Part shown: positions 29,166 to 40,176 of the stretch, piece by piece
Position numbering within the stretch: position 1 is the first letter of the stretch
How the letters are laid out: the number at the start of each line of letters is the position of its first letter
Assembly: GCF_028748065.1 (NCBI RefSeq)
Contig: NZ_CP118166.1
Location: 511,501-575,500, forward strand
Direction: 5' to 3'
DNA from: Hyphococcus flavus
GTDB taxonomy: Bacteria; Pseudomonadota; Alphaproteobacteria; Caulobacterales; Parvularculaceae
DNA length: 64,000 nt
The notes under the pieces: generated by a model
The model's input: only the letters and a program-made list of their open reading frames with translations
What the model was told of the DNA's origin: nothing
Database searches by the model: none
Made by a program: the position numbers and the translations under genes

Positions 29166-30286
29166 TGGCTCGAATAGAGACTGACCCAAAACAACGCATT
29201 AAACAGTCCGCCGCTGAAATTGGGTTTGACTGTGTAGGTTTTTCAAATGCGGATTTGCCCGGTACCGTGCGTGAACGCCTTATGCGGTTTCTGGAGCTCG
29301 GACGCCATGGAACAATGGAGTGGCTTGAAAACCGCGCCGAGCAGCGTACCCACCCGCAATCATTATGGCCCGATGCGCAGAGCGTCATCATGCTGGGTCT
29401 TAATTATGGTCCCGGTCATGATCCTCTTGAAGTGCTACAACAAAAATCGAATGGCGTTATTTCTGTCTACGCGCAAAACCGCGACTATCACGACTTGATC
29501 AAGAAGAAACTGAAACGGCTTGCCCGACAGATCGCCGAAGATCACAATGTAGAGGTCAAAGTTTTTGTGGATACGGCGCCGGTGATGGAAAAACCGCTTG
29601 CCGCCCGCGCCGGACTTGGCTGGCAGGGCAAACACACCAATCTTGTCTCACGCGAGTTTGGATCCTGGTTGTTCCTCGGTGCGATTTTCACAACATTAAA
29701 GTTGGACCGCGACTCGCCCGAGACGGATCATTGCGGTTCGTGCAGCAATTGTCTCGATATCTGCCCTACTGACGCATTTCCAGCGCCTTACCAGCTCGAT
29801 GCGCAGCGATGCATTTCTTATCTGACGATCGAGCACCCTGGCCCGATCCCGCACGAGTTCCGCAAGGCCATGGGCAATCGCATTTATGGTTGTGATGACT
29901 GCCTTGCCGTGTGCCCCTGGAATAAATTCGCCTCGGATGCAAAAGAAACCGCTCTGCATGCACGGGAGGAATTACGGGAGCCTGCGTTGAGTGAACTCGC
30001 GATACTTGACGATGCCGCTTTCAGAGCATTCTTTTCAGGTTCGCCAATCAAACGCACAGGCCGCGACCGTTTTATTCGAAACGTATTGATCGCGATCGGC
30101 AATTCCGGCGATGAGCGGCTGATCAATGCAGCAGAGACATTGCTGGAAGACGAAAGCCCAATTGTACGGGGCGCCGCCATATGGGCGTTGTCGCAACTAT
30201 CGCCGACTCGGCTTAACGAACTCCGGTCGAAGGCACATCATGAAACAGACGCGACTGTTTTAGACGAGTGGAGTCGCGCCAATTAG
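29165..30286 (+). CDS. queG: Epoxyqueuosine reductase QueG
   Basis: The 373-residue protein reduces epoxyqueuosine to queuosine in tRNA, the last step of the modification. The cobalamin-binding N-terminal part is followed by two [4Fe-4S] cluster motifs: [16 protein letters not shown] with a later CISY, and [13 protein letters not shown]. The C-terminus has HEAT-like repeats. ATG overlaps the fzlA stop by one base, and its stop overlaps that of the G8 protein by four bases. Confidence 0.95.
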   Translation: MARIETDPKQRIKQSAAEIGFDCVGFSNADLPGTVRERLMRFLELGRHGTMEWLENRAEQRTHPQSLWPDAQSVIMLGLNYGPGHDPLEVLQQKSNGVISVYAQNRDYHDLIKKKLKRLARQIAEDHNVEVKVFVDTAPVMEKPLAARAGLGWQGKHTNLVSREFGSWLFLGAIFTTLKLDRDSPETDHCGSCSNCLDICPTDAFPAPYQLDAQRCISYLTIEHPGPIPHEFRKAMGNRIYGCDDCLAVCPWNKFASDAKETALHAREELREPALSELAILDDAAFRAFFSGSPIKRTGRDRFIRNVLIAIGNSGDERLINAAETLLEDESPIVRGAAIWALSQLSPTRLNELRSKAHHETDATVLDEWSRAN

Positions 30287-33200
30287 ATATCGACGGTCAC
30301 GGTGACGACATTCTTGGTGAAGTTGCCGTGCTCGTCCTCTACCCAATACATGAACTTGTCCTCGCCTGTAAAATTCGGGTCTGCGAGGTACCGTAAGGTG
30401 CCGTCATCATTGACGAACACAGCGCCGTTATCAGGCGGGCAAATGCCGTCAATATTGATTTCGTCACCGTCCGGATCATAGTCATTAGCCAAAACATCAA
30501 TGTCGACATAACCGCCTTCTTCAACGGTTGCGAAATCTGCGCGCGCAACAGGCGCCTGGCTGTCGAGATCGAGAACCCCGTTATAGCGCGGCGGTTCAGG
30601 GAAATCGCTGAAATTACGCTCCCACTCCACGAACACGCTGACCTTGTCCACGACACCCGTGGCGCGGTCGGCGAAATACTGATCGATCACGGTGACTTTG
30701 CGTCCATCCGGCAGGGTCCAGTACCCTTCTTCCATAATGGCGCCCTGGATAGTGAAGTAGTCAAACCTGATGGGATCCCACGTTGGCGAAACCCGAGCAT
30801 CGCCAATCGAATCTGTTTTCCAGCCGGTCAAGTCGAGATAGCCTCTCGATTCAGGTGTCGGCGCAACGGGAATGTTATCAATATCCGAGTCGAACAGAAG
30901 CCTGCCAGCGGTCAGGTCACCCTCGGTCATGAACGTATCGCGTGCATCAAGATTGGCGAAGTTTGTAGTCGCGCCTTGAACATCAACATCAATGAAGACG
31001 TAGCCCCAGTTCCCGTCAAAAGGAAAGTTCAGGTTGGTTTCCGTCTTTGCCAGATGGACGCCTGTCGGGAACCCGACAATGCTTGCGCCATTTATGACAT
31101 TGTCGATGGAGTTCGGCCCGTATTCGATACCACGCCATGGCGTGTCCGCACCCGCCGACTGATCCGTAGCGAGAAGGTCAATGCCTTTGAGCGTATAGTG
31201 CGCCGTGTATTGCAGGTGGATGCCTGTACGAACCTCCCACCCGGTAAATCCTTCTATGACTGAGCGCACGTCATGCGCCTGTTCCGCACCCGCCTTCACG
31301 ACCTCCAGCCCGATCCCGACTGCAAATGCTTCGTTGTTCTGAAACTGTGAGATAGCCGGATAGTTGATGAAGGCTTCATCCACATAACGAAGCGATTCGG
31401 ACCAGTCCGCTGTCGCTGGGTCAACGGGAATAACGTCGTTCCCCCGTGACATGTACACAAACCCGTGGCCGCCCGGTACGCCAGCCGCAACATTGTCTAT
31501 TGCATCGACAAGACGTCCCTGAAACCAGAAGCCTGCCCCCGTACGGCCGAGATCAAACGCCAAGACATCTTCTTGTTGTTTCGCGCTATTGCGCACGCCA
31601 ATGGACTTAATCGAAATGTTATGAGACCAGCGACCCGTTTCATTCCCTGTCTCAGCCACGAACGCTGCACCAAATACGTCATAGGCCGCGTTATCGGTCA
31701 TAATCGCGTTTGAATCATGATGCACATAACCCCAGCCTGGCGATCCCCAAACGGCGTTGCCGACAATCATCGCTGGATCATCCAGTTCGGACACGCCTGC
31801 ACGGTGCAGGTGCAGTGAATAACGGGCTTTAATATTGGAATCCGCATCGACGCTGTTCAGGTCAGCAACATCAAAAGCGCGTTCCGACTTGTCTGTGCGC
31901 CCAAGTTCAAAGAACTCCGCATAACGCACATCAATGTCATCGGAATGCATAAACATCACATGGCCGCGCTGATGCACCGGCACGCCGTCAGCATTTTCCG
32001 TCAGGATCTGGACGTTGCGGGAATAGTTCGCAACATAGGCCTTCAGGTCGGCGCGCGGTCCCTCATGATCATACTGAAGCGGCCGATCAAAATGGATGAC
32101 ATTGCCGTCGATACGGGTGATGACCAACTCTTCGTCCTGGGAAGTGTCCGGGTGTGGCTCGCCCCAGTCGCCAGTGTCAGCTTCAGTCAAATGCGTGCCC
32201 GTCAGTACAAGCTTGTCGCCGACCTTCCACCCATCTGGCGGACTTTCCAAACTGAGCGAAGTATCGCCCGCCATGGGATCAGAAGCAACTTTAAGGAACG
32301 ATGTTTTCTCGGCGCCGTGAATTTGAACATCACCATGGCTGATGACGCCACGCGAGAACAGCATGGGATCCCATGAAGTGTCTATCGGGCCATTATCCGC
32401 AATTTGAATTATTGTTTCGACATCCGCTGCTACCGGATTGTCGACTGTGCCGATAGTCATTTTACCGCCCGGCGCGACAACAAGCGTGTCCACTTCCATG
32501 AACGTATTCGCATCGGTAGCAAAATCGAGAGAACCATCGACGCGCACAGTGAATAGCGAAACGGCGCTTTGTCCGTCATAGGCGACTTCAATGCCCTCAG
32601 GAATAAGAACTTGCGCGCCCTCCGCCGGCACTTCGCCACCTGCCCAGGTCGATGGATCAAACCAGGAGCCGTTTTTTACGGCAACGTGTGTCGCATCCGA
32701 AACGGGCACAAGGTTAAGAACCGCCATGTGTTCGGTAGCTTTTGCAGGATCGTCCGGGTGCGCATGACCGCCATGGCCACCGTGTCCGCCGCCATGGCCG
32801 GAATCTTCATGACCTCCGCCCTGCTGTTGGTGGTCTCCAACGTGGATCTCAACTTCCGCCCGACTTCTGTTGCCGTTGCTGTCGCGAACTTCGTATTGGA
32901 ACGTCGCTAAGCCCTCATGGCCGTCATGAGGCGTGAAATGGATTACGCCATCATGCAACATGACTGTTCCGTGCTGGGCGCCAAAAACTCTCACCAATTC
33001 AATTGTGGTGCCTGGCGCACGGGCATCATTTGCAAGCAAATCGTCAACAGCAATGTGAACCATTTCACTCGTACTTGCTGTAAAATTCGGATCATCCTCA
33101 GCCTGCACGGCCGTCACCGCGGCTGGCGGCGGCGTCACACCTCCTTGAGCTGGTTCATCGCCGCCGTTTGCGGGACCGCCATTTCCAGGGGCGCTGGCGA

Positions 33201-33414
33201 GAGGCCCCTCACCGCCGCCAATCGTCAAACACCCTTCAGCAGCAAGCAAGGGCGCAATCATACTCGCTTGCGTCATGGTTTTTTTGACTGAACGTCGCCG
33301 CGATCGCTTGCCAGGTTTTTCCGGCGTTTTCAAAAGCCCCGCTTCCGAAGCGTGCAAAATGTCGCGAAGATCAAGGGAAGAATAACTGGTCGAAACATCA
33401 GAACCCGAACGCAT
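30283..33414 (-). CDS. Large G8-domain beta-helix surface or secreted protein
   Basis: The 1043-residue protein has, in order: a basic N-terminus (residues 1-50), a Gly/Pro-rich linker, a cadherin/Ig-like repeat (about 105-192), a His/Gly-rich segment (194-221), a G8 domain (about 243-365, with [19 protein letters not shown]), a long parallel beta-helix region (about 370-850) and a C-terminal cadherin-like repeat (about 950-1043). G8 domains occur in CEMIP/TMEM2-like proteins and bacterial surface proteins. I see no classical signal peptide, RTX repeats or C-terminal sorting signal, so the export route is unknown. The His-rich stretch could bind metal. A substrate of sugar type is plausible. 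Confidence 0.85.
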   Translation of the reverse strand: MRSGSDVSTSYSSLDLRDILHASEAGLLKTPEKPGKRSRRRSVKKTMTQASMIAPLLAAEGCLTIGGGEGPLASAPGNGGPANGGDEPAQGGVTPPPAAVTAVQAEDDPNFTASTSEMVHIAVDDLLANDARAPGTTIELVRVFGAQHGTVMLHDGVIHFTPHDGHEGLATFQYEVRDSNGNRSRAEVEIHVGDHQQQGGGHEDSGHGGGHGGHGGHAHPDDPAKATEHMAVLNLVPVSDATHVAVKNGSWFDPSTWAGGEVPAEGAQVLIPEGIEVAYDGQSAVSLFTVRVDGSLDFATDANTFMEVDTLVVAPGGKMTIGTVDNPVAADVETIIQIADNGPIDTSWDPMLFSRGVISHGDVQIHGAEKTSFLKVASDPMAGDTSLSLESPPDGWKVGDKLVLTGTHLTEADTGDWGEPHPDTSQDEELVITRIDGNVIHFDRPLQYDHEGPRADLKAYVANYSRNVQILTENADGVPVHQRGHVMFMHSDDIDVRYAEFFELGRTDKSERAFDVADLNSVDADSNIKARYSLHLHRAGVSELDDPAMIVGNAVWGSPGWGYVHHDSNAIMTDNAAYDVFGAAFVAETGNETGRWSHNISIKSIGVRNSAKQQEDVLAFDLGRTGAGFWFQGRLVDAIDNVAAGVPGGHGFVYMSRGNDVIPVDPATADWSESLRYVDEAFINYPAISQFQNNEAFAVGIGLEVVKAGAEQAHDVRSVIEGFTGWEVRTGIHLQYTAHYTLKGIDLLATDQSAGADTPWRGIEYGPNSIDNVINGASIVGFPTGVHLAKTETNLNFPFDGNWGYVFIDVDVQGATTNFANLDARDTFMTEGDLTAGRLLFDSDIDNIPVAPTPESRGYLDLTGWKTDSIGDARVSPTWDPIRFDYFTIQGAIMEEGYWTLPDGRKVTVIDQYFADRATGVVDKVSVFVEWERNFSDFPEPPRYNGVLDLDSQAPVARADFATVEEGGYVDIDVLANDYDPDGDEINIDGICPPDNGAVFVNDDGTLRYLADPNFTGEDKFMYWVEDEHGNFTKNVVTVTVDI

Positions 33415-33653
33415 AGCTTTCCCGCGCCTGTACTCAATACTAATGCGCCGCCCCGGCGCGATAACGGGAAAGATATGCGATTACGGGAAACGCAGGATTG
33501 AATGCGTTGTTAGAATTGTTCCTAACTGGACGAAGACGTGTAGAATTCCGCCTACCTTACGGCGTATTAATGACGGCCTTTGTGTGAAAATTTACCGTGA
33601 CTAAAGCCCAGCCTAACAGGCTCTTTAAAAACATAGTAAATGGAAAATTAAGA

Positions 33654-35789
33654 TCATTTTTCGCTATTATCATTCGTAATGCCAAACAGGTTTGCAGCCG
33701 CTATGCCACGGCGTATGAACACCGCCTCATCTTCTTCCGGACGCCAACCGAGAACTGTTTTCGCTTTCTCATTTTGATAGGGCGACAACTGCGCCCGTGA
33801 TTTCCAGTCGCGATAGCTCGGCTTTGTAAGTCCTTGCTTCTTAGCAAGATATCGCTTCAGCACATACTTGAATATATCGACAACAAAATACGTCCAAATA
33901 GGAGTCGGCCGCGCACGTATTGTAACGCCATTGGCTTCACTGATCGCATCAAAATAGTCTCGCGAAGACAACATCGGATCACCGATCAAATTGAATGACT
34001 CACCAACTGCGTTTTCATGTTCGTATGCCAAAACGAGGCCGTCAGCCACATCGTCCACCAGAACAAAGGGCATCATATTGTCCCCGTCGCCCCATAACTT
34101 GCAGGTGGTGGCGTCGCGCCACATGGCGATGCCCCAATGCTGCAGCGGACCGCCTTCGCCAATCACAATGCCTGGCCGGGCTATCACCAATGGAAGGTTT
34201 TTCTCTCGTTCTAGTTTTTTGAGTTCTACTTCACACTTGGCCTTAGAGCGCGCGTAAAGATTGCGGCGTTCAAGGTCGTGGTCAAAGGACGTTGCTTCGT
34301 TGATCGGTCTATCGCTCCGGGACGCGTCGTATGAATCGATTGTACCGGTATAAACAAGACGCTGAACTCCAACAGCTATGCATGCTTCACCGATGCGCCT
34401 TGTTACTTTCACATCATTTTCAAGATACCCGTCCCAGGAGTTTTCCGTCGCCTTGGCTAAATGAAATACGCCGTCAACGCCTTGCATCGCAGTGCATAAA
34501 TCCTCATCAGATTTCAGATCGCCAGTAACAATAGAAATGCGACCGTCATCACGCCCCATGCCGCCGCCCGACCCACGGGACAAGACACAGACTTCGTAGC
34601 CTTTTCTAAACAAGACGTTGACCAGCGCACGACCGATAAAACCTGTGCCGCCGATTACAAGAATCGTTTTTCCATTTCGCGGCGGCGCTTCAGTCTCATT
34701 TTTTTTCGGCGCAACAAGTTTAGGCCGCGCCGCAGCGAGCGTATCTTCAATCATCGCAATTGTCTTGGCTCCAAGCCCTGCTGACAATCGCTGATCCATG
34801 GGTGCGTTATCTGTAAAAACGGCATAAAATCGATCAACTGCGCGCTGAATCGACAAACCGTATGGCGCTAGGCCGTTCAAGGATTTCAATTGGCGGATTG
34901 CATTTCCGGCACCGGCGCTGATCGACTGACTGGCCAGGGAAAGTTGGCGGCTTAATGGGCCGATGACGATATCGCCTGAAGGCGCCATTTCACGACGGTA
35001 TGTATCTTCTGCAAAATTATACTCCGCCAAGGCGCCAAGCCCGCGGAGACGTACGCTGCGGTTATCTGCGCCTTCCACAAGTGAAAGGTTTAAAGTCACC
35101 GACGTGTTGCCTGCAATCCCGCTTACCCTCCAGCTTTGGAAATGCGTAACCCCTCCCGGAAGCGTAATTGGGTTTCGAAATGCGACCTGAATCTCCTTCA
35201 GCTCGCCGAAGAGGTCGGCAACGAATGAAAATAAATGCGGCCCAAGCTCGAACAACAGGTTTTCCGGCTCACGTAACATCCAGAGATTGAACGGTCCAGA
35301 TCGCAACGGCGCCAGGGGAAATTGCCAGTTCGCTTCGAACGTATCGACGGGACCGATCAGCCTGCTTTCAAGGTCTGTTTTCAGCCGGTCATAAGACGGC
35401 AGCATCAGAAAGTTATGGTTTACGCCGACTTTGACACCGTTCTGATCGGCAAGCTGTTCTAACCGGCGGCATTCTTGCGATGTCAACGCAAACGGTTTTT
35501 CAATAAACGCCGAAACGCCCGCGCTAATGATTTTTTCCGCAGCATCGGCATGCAAGTTCGGCGGCGTCAGCACATGGATGCAATCGACGACCTTCGCATT
35601 CAGCATAGCCTCAAGCGAAGTAAAAACATGCGGCGCGCCGTAGCGGTCAGCAATGCTTTGGGCGGCGCCCTTTGAAAGATCGCAAACAGCTACAAGTTCA
35701 ACATTACGGGTGCGTTTTATCGCATCCGCATGCCAGCTTGAAATATACCCGGCGCCGAGCAATCCAACTCTGATCGTTGACTTTGTCAT
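33654..35789 (-). CDS. Gfo/Idh/MocA oxidoreductase fused to NAD-dependent epimerase
   Basis: The 711-residue protein joins two enzymes usually encoded separately. Residues 1-355 are a Gfo/Idh/MocA oxidoreductase with GLLGAGYISSWH and the catalytic EKPF lysine (residue 98). Residues 372-711 are an extended SDR epimerase with VIGGTGFIG at 378-386 and YARSK at 512-516. A basic linker joins them. Sugar-nucleotide modification is the likely role. The start overlaps the upstream GT2 stop by four bases, placing it in the glycosyltransferase operon. No ribosomal slip is needed, because one continuous frame covers both. Confidence 0.88.
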   Translation of the reverse strand: MTKSTIRVGLLGAGYISSWHADAIKRTRNVELVAVCDLSKGAAQSIADRYGAPHVFTSLEAMLNAKVVDCIHVLTPPNLHADAAEKIISAGVSAFIEKPFALTSQECRRLEQLADQNGVKVGVNHNFLMLPSYDRLKTDLESRLIGPVDTFEANWQFPLAPLRSGPFNLWMLREPENLLFELGPHLFSFVADLFGELKEIQVAFRNPITLPGGVTHFQSWRVSGIAGNTSVTLNLSLVEGADNRSVRLRGLGALAEYNFAEDTYRREMAPSGDIVIGPLSRQLSLASQSISAGAGNAIRQLKSLNGLAPYGLSIQRAVDRFYAVFTDNAPMDQRLSAGLGAKTIAMIEDTLAAARPKLVAPKKNETEAPPRNGKTILVIGGTGFIGRALVNVLFRKGYEVCVLSRGSGGGMGRDDGRISIVTGDLKSDEDLCTAMQGVDGVFHLAKATENSWDGYLENDVKVTRRIGEACIAVGVQRLVYTGTIDSYDASRSDRPINEATSFDHDLERRNLYARSKAKCEVELKKLEREKNLPLVIARPGIVIGEGGPLQHWGIAMWRDATTCKLWGDGDNMMPFVLVDDVADGLVLAYEHENAVGESFNLIGDPMLSSRDYFDAISEANGVTIRARPTPIWTYFVVDIFKYVLKRYLAKKQGLTKPSYRDWKSRAQLSPYQNEKAKTVLGWRPEEDEAVFIRRGIAAANLFGITNDNSEK

Positions 35790-36769
35790 TTATATTCAAC
35801 GATCCCGATGCTGCTTGCTGTTCGTTTTTTCCATTTGTATTTCAACATACCAATAAAATTTGGAACCTTTGCTAGTGTTAAAAAAAATGCACCGAGCGTG
35901 GCATGAGCCGGCGCTACGCCGCGCTTGATCAATCCGGTGCGCGTTCTAGCTAGCGACAGCGGGTAAAGAAGAAGCAAAAACAGGCTGAGGCCGTTAGTGA
36001 ATGGCGTACTGAGCAAGCTCACTGCCGGCAGAACGCCTCCCCATCCCAATGACCGTAGCCGCTCCGACCGGAAATACCCGTCATGCAGCTCTCCCAACTG
36101 AGCGAATGCGTGCCCCGCACGCTCCATTCGCCGCCACCATTGTCCAAACTTTCTGATGTCAGCGTCGTGAAGGCACATATCCTGATCGATCCGGACAATG
36201 CGCAAGCCGGCTGACCTGATGCGAATACAAAAATCATCGTCTTCTGCAGCGATGATGTTTTCACGAAATCCATCCACGGTCTGAAAAGCGTGCGCCCGCG
36301 TTACAAAAATCCCGCCGCATGCTTTGATATCGCCAACCGGCCCTCGCCATTCGATCTCGCACAGACGATTATATATGGTTGCATCTGGACGGCGCTCGCG
36401 ACAGCGGCCTGTCACAACGCCTATGGCTCGGTCGCTCATCAATTGGGAAATGGCAGCCTCGACGAAGCCGACAACCAGTTCGCAATCGCCATCGATAAAA
36501 AACACATTTTCCGTGTCCGGCCACTGCTCCTGCAAAGCAGCAAACCCAGCATTGCGTGCTCGCGCGGCGGTAAAAGCTTTGTCCTTATCTAAGACAACCA
36601 CATGAGCGCCGTTATTGCGCGCGAACTTAACACTGTCGTCCGTCGAACCGGAATCAACGTAAACAATTCGTTCACTCTCTTGCTTAAGAGATAACAGGCA
36701 CCGCTTGAAACGGTCGCCTTCGTTGCGTCCGATTGCAACAATTCCAACATGTGAAGACGGTTCATTCAC
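35786..36769 (-). CDS. GT2-family glycosyltransferase
   Basis: The 327-residue protein has the GT2 nucleotide-binding start (VGIVAIGRNEGDRF), the metal motif FIDGDCE and the acceptor-side AAEDDDFCIRIR, followed by C-terminal hydrophobic segments near residues 255-300. It probably adds a sugar to the lipid-linked repeat unit. The absence of a QXXRW motif suggests a non-processive enzyme. It is coupled on both sides by four-base overlaps. Confidence 0.88.
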   Translation of the reverse strand: MNEPSSHVGIVAIGRNEGDRFKRCLLSLKQESERIVYVDSGSTDDSVKFARNNGAHVVVLDKDKAFTAARARNAGFAALQEQWPDTENVFFIDGDCELVVGFVEAAISQLMSDRAIGVVTGRCRERRPDATIYNRLCEIEWRGPVGDIKACGGIFVTRAHAFQTVDGFRENIIAAEDDDFCIRIRSAGLRIVRIDQDMCLHDADIRKFGQWWRRMERAGHAFAQLGELHDGYFRSERLRSLGWGGVLPAVSLLSTPFTNGLSLFLLLLYPLSLARTRTGLIKRGVAPAHATLGAFFLTLAKVPNFIGMLKYKWKKRTASSIGIVEYK

Positions 36770-37965
36770 GCGCCCGGCTCCGCATCATCTTTATTGCGTG
36801 TTGGCGTCCATTGCTCGGCGCTCTTTCGCCCTTCCGCGCCAAACACGCGCAGCTTTGAAGCCAAAAACCCGATTGCACCGCCAAGAGCGGACGGCGGCAA
36901 CGTCTCGCGGCCAAAGGCGATCCAGCCGATCAGGACGGATAGGCCCGTCAGGATGATGCTCCAAAAAGCAAGCACGGCGGCGGCGGAAAATCCTGTGATC
37001 AGCCAGATGCCGAGACAGTAAAGCCAAATCAAGAGCAACAGAACGATGAAGACCGTCAGTGGCGGAATTAACAAATCCACCGCCGCGCCAATCATGCGGA
37101 TATTTGCACCTTTTATTCCTTCGGCAACAAGCGACAGGAAAGACCTTGCGGAATAACGAAGTGAACCAAGCGACCATCGCGCGTTCTGGCGGGCAAGCGC
37201 CTCTTCGTTTTCCGGAAACTCGCTTGTGACTACAGCCTCTCGCGCTAGCAACGGCGCGGCGCCATTGCGAACAAACTGAAAGGTAAGCGCGAGATCCTCG
37301 ACTATCTCTCCTGAAGCAAACTCAACCTGCTCAACGTCACGCCAGGGCGCAGCAAAACCTGACCCCGTAAAGCGGGTCAGGTCGAACATCTTTTGCAGAC
37401 CGCTCATGCGAACAAGATTGATGAAGACCCAAGCAAATGCAGCAACTTGCAATCGGGGACTGGCTCCAATTGGCGCTTTCATCAAATAAAGAGCCTGCAC
37501 GGGCCGTTGCGCGGCTGATGCGCGAGAACTTATACGCTGCAACGCGCCCTCTTCGAACAGACAGTCCGCATCTGCAAAAACAGCAACCGCCGGGGGTGCA
37601 GCGCGCAACACATCGACAGCGTATTGCAGTGCATAGCCCTTGCCGCGTTTATCAGGCTCGTCACGGACCAGCACCTCCGCGTCATGCTTCATTGCGACTT
37701 CAGCAGTATTATCTTCGCAATTATCCGCAACAACGATGAGCCGGTCACTTGCCCGCAGGCTCGATTTGATATTCTCAATCGATGCGCTGATCGTATTGGC
37801 TTCATTATGAGCAGGCATGATGACGGCGATGGCGCCCGCTTCCTCATCAATTTCCCGATTGCTTTGCACGAACAAAGACGCGATCACTTCGGCCAGCAGA
37901 AAAGCGGCGAGAAATAACGCCGCCGTCGCCACTAGAACGGCGATTATGATCAGTAGCAAACCCAT
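36766..37965 (-). CDS. Processive-type GT2 glycosyltransferase
   Basis: The 399-residue protein has an N-terminal membrane helix, an MPAHNE start, FADADC (DXD), the EDLALTFQ acidic pair and QNARW (QXXRW), all diagnostic of processive synthases such as chitin or hyaluronan synthase, plus three or four C-terminal helices. It may build or extend a homopolymer or add one sugar repeatedly. The product is unknown. It overlaps the preceding GT2 gene by four bases. Confidence 0.88.
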   Translation of the reverse strand: MGLLLIIIAVLVATAALFLAAFLLAEVIASLFVQSNREIDEEAGAIAVIMPAHNEANTISASIENIKSSLRASDRLIVVADNCEDNTAEVAMKHDAEVLVRDEPDKRGKGYALQYAVDVLRAAPPAVAVFADADCLFEEGALQRISSRASAAQRPVQALYLMKAPIGASPRLQVAAFAWVFINLVRMSGLQKMFDLTRFTGSGFAAPWRDVEQVEFASGEIVEDLALTFQFVRNGAAPLLAREAVVTSEFPENEEALARQNARWSLGSLRYSARSFLSLVAEGIKGANIRMIGAAVDLLIPPLTVFIVLLLLIWLYCLGIWLITGFSAAAVLAFWSIILTGLSVLIGWIAFGRETLPPSALGGAIGFLASKLRVFGAEGRKSAEQWTPTRNKDDAEPGA

Positions 37966-37977
37966 GTCGCTTTTGCC

Positions 37978-40107
37978 TTAAGGCCGTTCGCCGCCTAACC
38001 AGTAGCGCATGGCGCCGAAAAATTCCGGAAATCGCCCAAAAACGGCGTAAAACCCGCGACGCCAGGAAGCTGGCTTGAAAAGGCCACGCCGAAAGATACT
38101 GGCGAAATATTGCAGCAGATATACCGCCAACCCGACGGCAGCCACACCGCCTGCAGCCATTCCCGGCAATGTCATAGGTGAGAACATTGGAACCACCAGT
38201 GCGGCAAGCCCGGCGCCCGCTGCGACAGTTAACGGAAAGACACAGCCCCAAACAACCGCCTGAACCGTTGCGCCGACACCGTGTCGTTCTGGCGGCCCGC
38301 CATGCAACGACATAGCGTATGCATTGTCGAAACCGCGTTGTCGGCTTCGGCGCCACCAACGACCGATCGTGGGGCGTCGCGTTTCCTCCACCGACATTTC
38401 TTCTTCGATACGCCAGATATGCGCGCCGCGTCTTCGTTGCCGAATGCAAAGATCTTCCATGTCGCGAGCAATAAGGTCGCCGCGAAAGCCGCCCGCAGCT
38501 TCAAAAGCAGAAGCGCGGACCAACGCTGCGCCAGTTGATGTCATCGCAATTTCACCAGGCGCTTCGTTTTGCTTTTGCTCCTGGACTGTTGTGAACTCCC
38601 GGCGGCGACCATGATGATCACGTACTGCACCTTCGATCACGGCGACTTCTGGACGACGCTCAAGAAATTTTTCCCCCGCGGGTATCCAGTCAGGGTCGAG
38701 GACGACGCCTGCGTCAAGAAACTGCACATATTTAAGATGGGGGGCAATTTTTTTCAGCTGCCTGTACCCGGCGTTGCGCGCTCTACCGCCTGTCTGCAAT
38801 CCTTTTCCGGCATTCTCCACAATCGTCGCGCCAGCCTTATTTGCCGCCGCGGCAGCGTCAGGCATGGCGACAAGCGGCGCGAAAACAACAGCACGACCGT
38901 CCGCGATGGAACGTATGGTCGCTTCGGGAGACACTTTCGGATCTGCGCTGACAATCACTGCACCTGTGACAGCCGACGGCGTTTCTTTACGCACCGGTTC
39001 CGGCGCGTTACGCGGCGCAGCTTCTGTTTTGACAGCAGTTGCAGTCGTTGGAGCTGAATGCTGGACAGGCGGGGGCGCCACGGCGGCGGCAGGTTTTATT
39101 TGCGGCTCAATGTCAGCTTTCGTTTTAACCGCCGTCTCTCGCACCCGCTCAAATTCAGTGGCTCTGGGCTCTGGCGTTCGTTCACGCTCAGTCACGACTC
39201 TTTTTTTTGGCGCCTCATCTTCTTCAACAAACGCGTCGGGCCCCTGTTTTGAAGCAGACGGTATCGGCGGCGCGCTCGCATCATCCGAAGCAATCCCGAA
39301 TACGCCATAAGCTTTTTTATCTCGGATAACGTTGCGGATCGTTTCAACGCCCACAACTAAATCCTCAGCGGAAAAAGCGTAAACAAGCGCCGTATCAGCA
39401 ATGACGTTTATGACGCGAGGCACGCCGCGGGATTGCGCAGCGATAAGGTCGAGAGCACGTTCGGTGAATACGCGCCGCCGACAGCCAGCGATAGACAGTC
39501 GCGTTTCAATATAAGCTTGCACTTCATCCCGGCTGAGCGGCGTCAGGTGAAAATCAGAACCGACCCTTTGCGTAAGCTGCAACAGTTCCGGCTTGTTTAA
39601 AACGTCCTTCAATTGCGGCTGCCCGACAAGGATCAACTGCAGAAGCTGATCTTTGCCCGCGTTTATGTTCGACAACAGCCGCAGCTCTTCGAGCATATCT
39701 ATGGAAAGATTCTGCGCCTCATCAATGATGAGAACGATACGCTTTCCTTTCGAATACTCACCGATGAAAAAATTCTGTAATTGCGCGAACAAACCCACAT
39801 GCGAGCTGTCGTCAAAGGGCTGCCCGAAGGACATCAGCACCCAGCTCAAGAGATCGCCGCGTCCAGCCTGAACGTTCGATAAAAGCGCAACTGTATGGCT
39901 GTCGGAAAGCTGATCAAGGAGGCGGTGAATAAGCGTTGTCTTCCCGCAGCCGACCTCTCCGGTTACGACCGAGATGCCTGCGTGATTAAGCACGCCATAT
40001 TCAAGCATCGCATAGGCAAGCCTGTGCGTCCGGCCCCAATAAAGAAAAGACGGGTCGGGCTGAATCGAAAACGGTTTTTCCGAAAGTCCGAAAAACTGTT
40101 CATACAT
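37978..40107 (-). CDS. ExeA-type ATPase fused to a degenerate GT2 domain
   Basis: The 709-residue protein has an N-terminal AAA ATPase (residues 1-270) of the exosortase-associated ExeA/TIGR03015 type, starting MYEQFFGLSEKPFSIQPDPSF, with Walker A GEVGCGKTT (50-58) and Walker B VLIIDEAQNL (125-134). A Glu/Pro/Ala-rich linker runs from 275 to 380. Residues 381-605 form a GT2-like domain and two or three membrane helices follow. In that domain the DXD site reads FLDAG (463-467), so the second Asp is gone, while the acceptor ED pair remains at 551-552. The gene lies 12 bases upstream of the two GT2 genes. I know of ATPases of this kind as stand-alone proteins, so the fusion is unusual. Confidence 0.85.
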   Translation of the reverse strand: MYEQFFGLSEKPFSIQPDPSFLYWGRTHRLAYAMLEYGVLNHAGISVVTGEVGCGKTTLIHRLLDQLSDSHTVALLSNVQAGRGDLLSWVLMSFGQPFDDSSHVGLFAQLQNFFIGEYSKGKRIVLIIDEAQNLSIDMLEELRLLSNINAGKDQLLQLILVGQPQLKDVLNKPELLQLTQRVGSDFHLTPLSRDEVQAYIETRLSIAGCRRRVFTERALDLIAAQSRGVPRVINVIADTALVYAFSAEDLVVGVETIRNVIRDKKAYGVFGIASDDASAPPIPSASKQGPDAFVEEDEAPKKRVVTERERTPEPRATEFERVRETAVKTKADIEPQIKPAAAVAPPPVQHSAPTTATAVKTEAAPRNAPEPVRKETPSAVTGAVIVSADPKVSPEATIRSIADGRAVVFAPLVAMPDAAAAANKAGATIVENAGKGLQTGGRARNAGYRQLKKIAPHLKYVQFLDAGVVLDPDWIPAGEKFLERRPEVAVIEGAVRDHHGRRREFTTVQEQKQNEAPGEIAMTSTGAALVRASAFEAAGGFRGDLIARDMEDLCIRQRRRGAHIWRIEEEMSVEETRRPTIGRWWRRSRQRGFDNAYAMSLHGGPPERHGVGATVQAVVWGCVFPLTVAAGAGLAALVVPMFSPMTLPGMAAGGVAAVGLAVYLLQYFASIFRRGLFKPASWRRGFYAVFGRFPEFFGAMRYWLGGERP

Positions 40108-40176
40108 GTCGGGCGCGCTTCCTGTTGGAGCATCTGCCGTTGCACCAGTCTGTCATAACAACGGCCCAATACACGA

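Noticed and set aside
30283-33414. Lipoprotein signal in the G8 protein (start at an internal Met near residue 47, AAEGC)
   Set aside because: The residues before Cys do not fit a lipobox.
33609-33630. Possible terminator AGCCT-AAC-AGGCT
   Set aside because: Five-base stem with a three-base loop and only a weak T-run; too short to claim.
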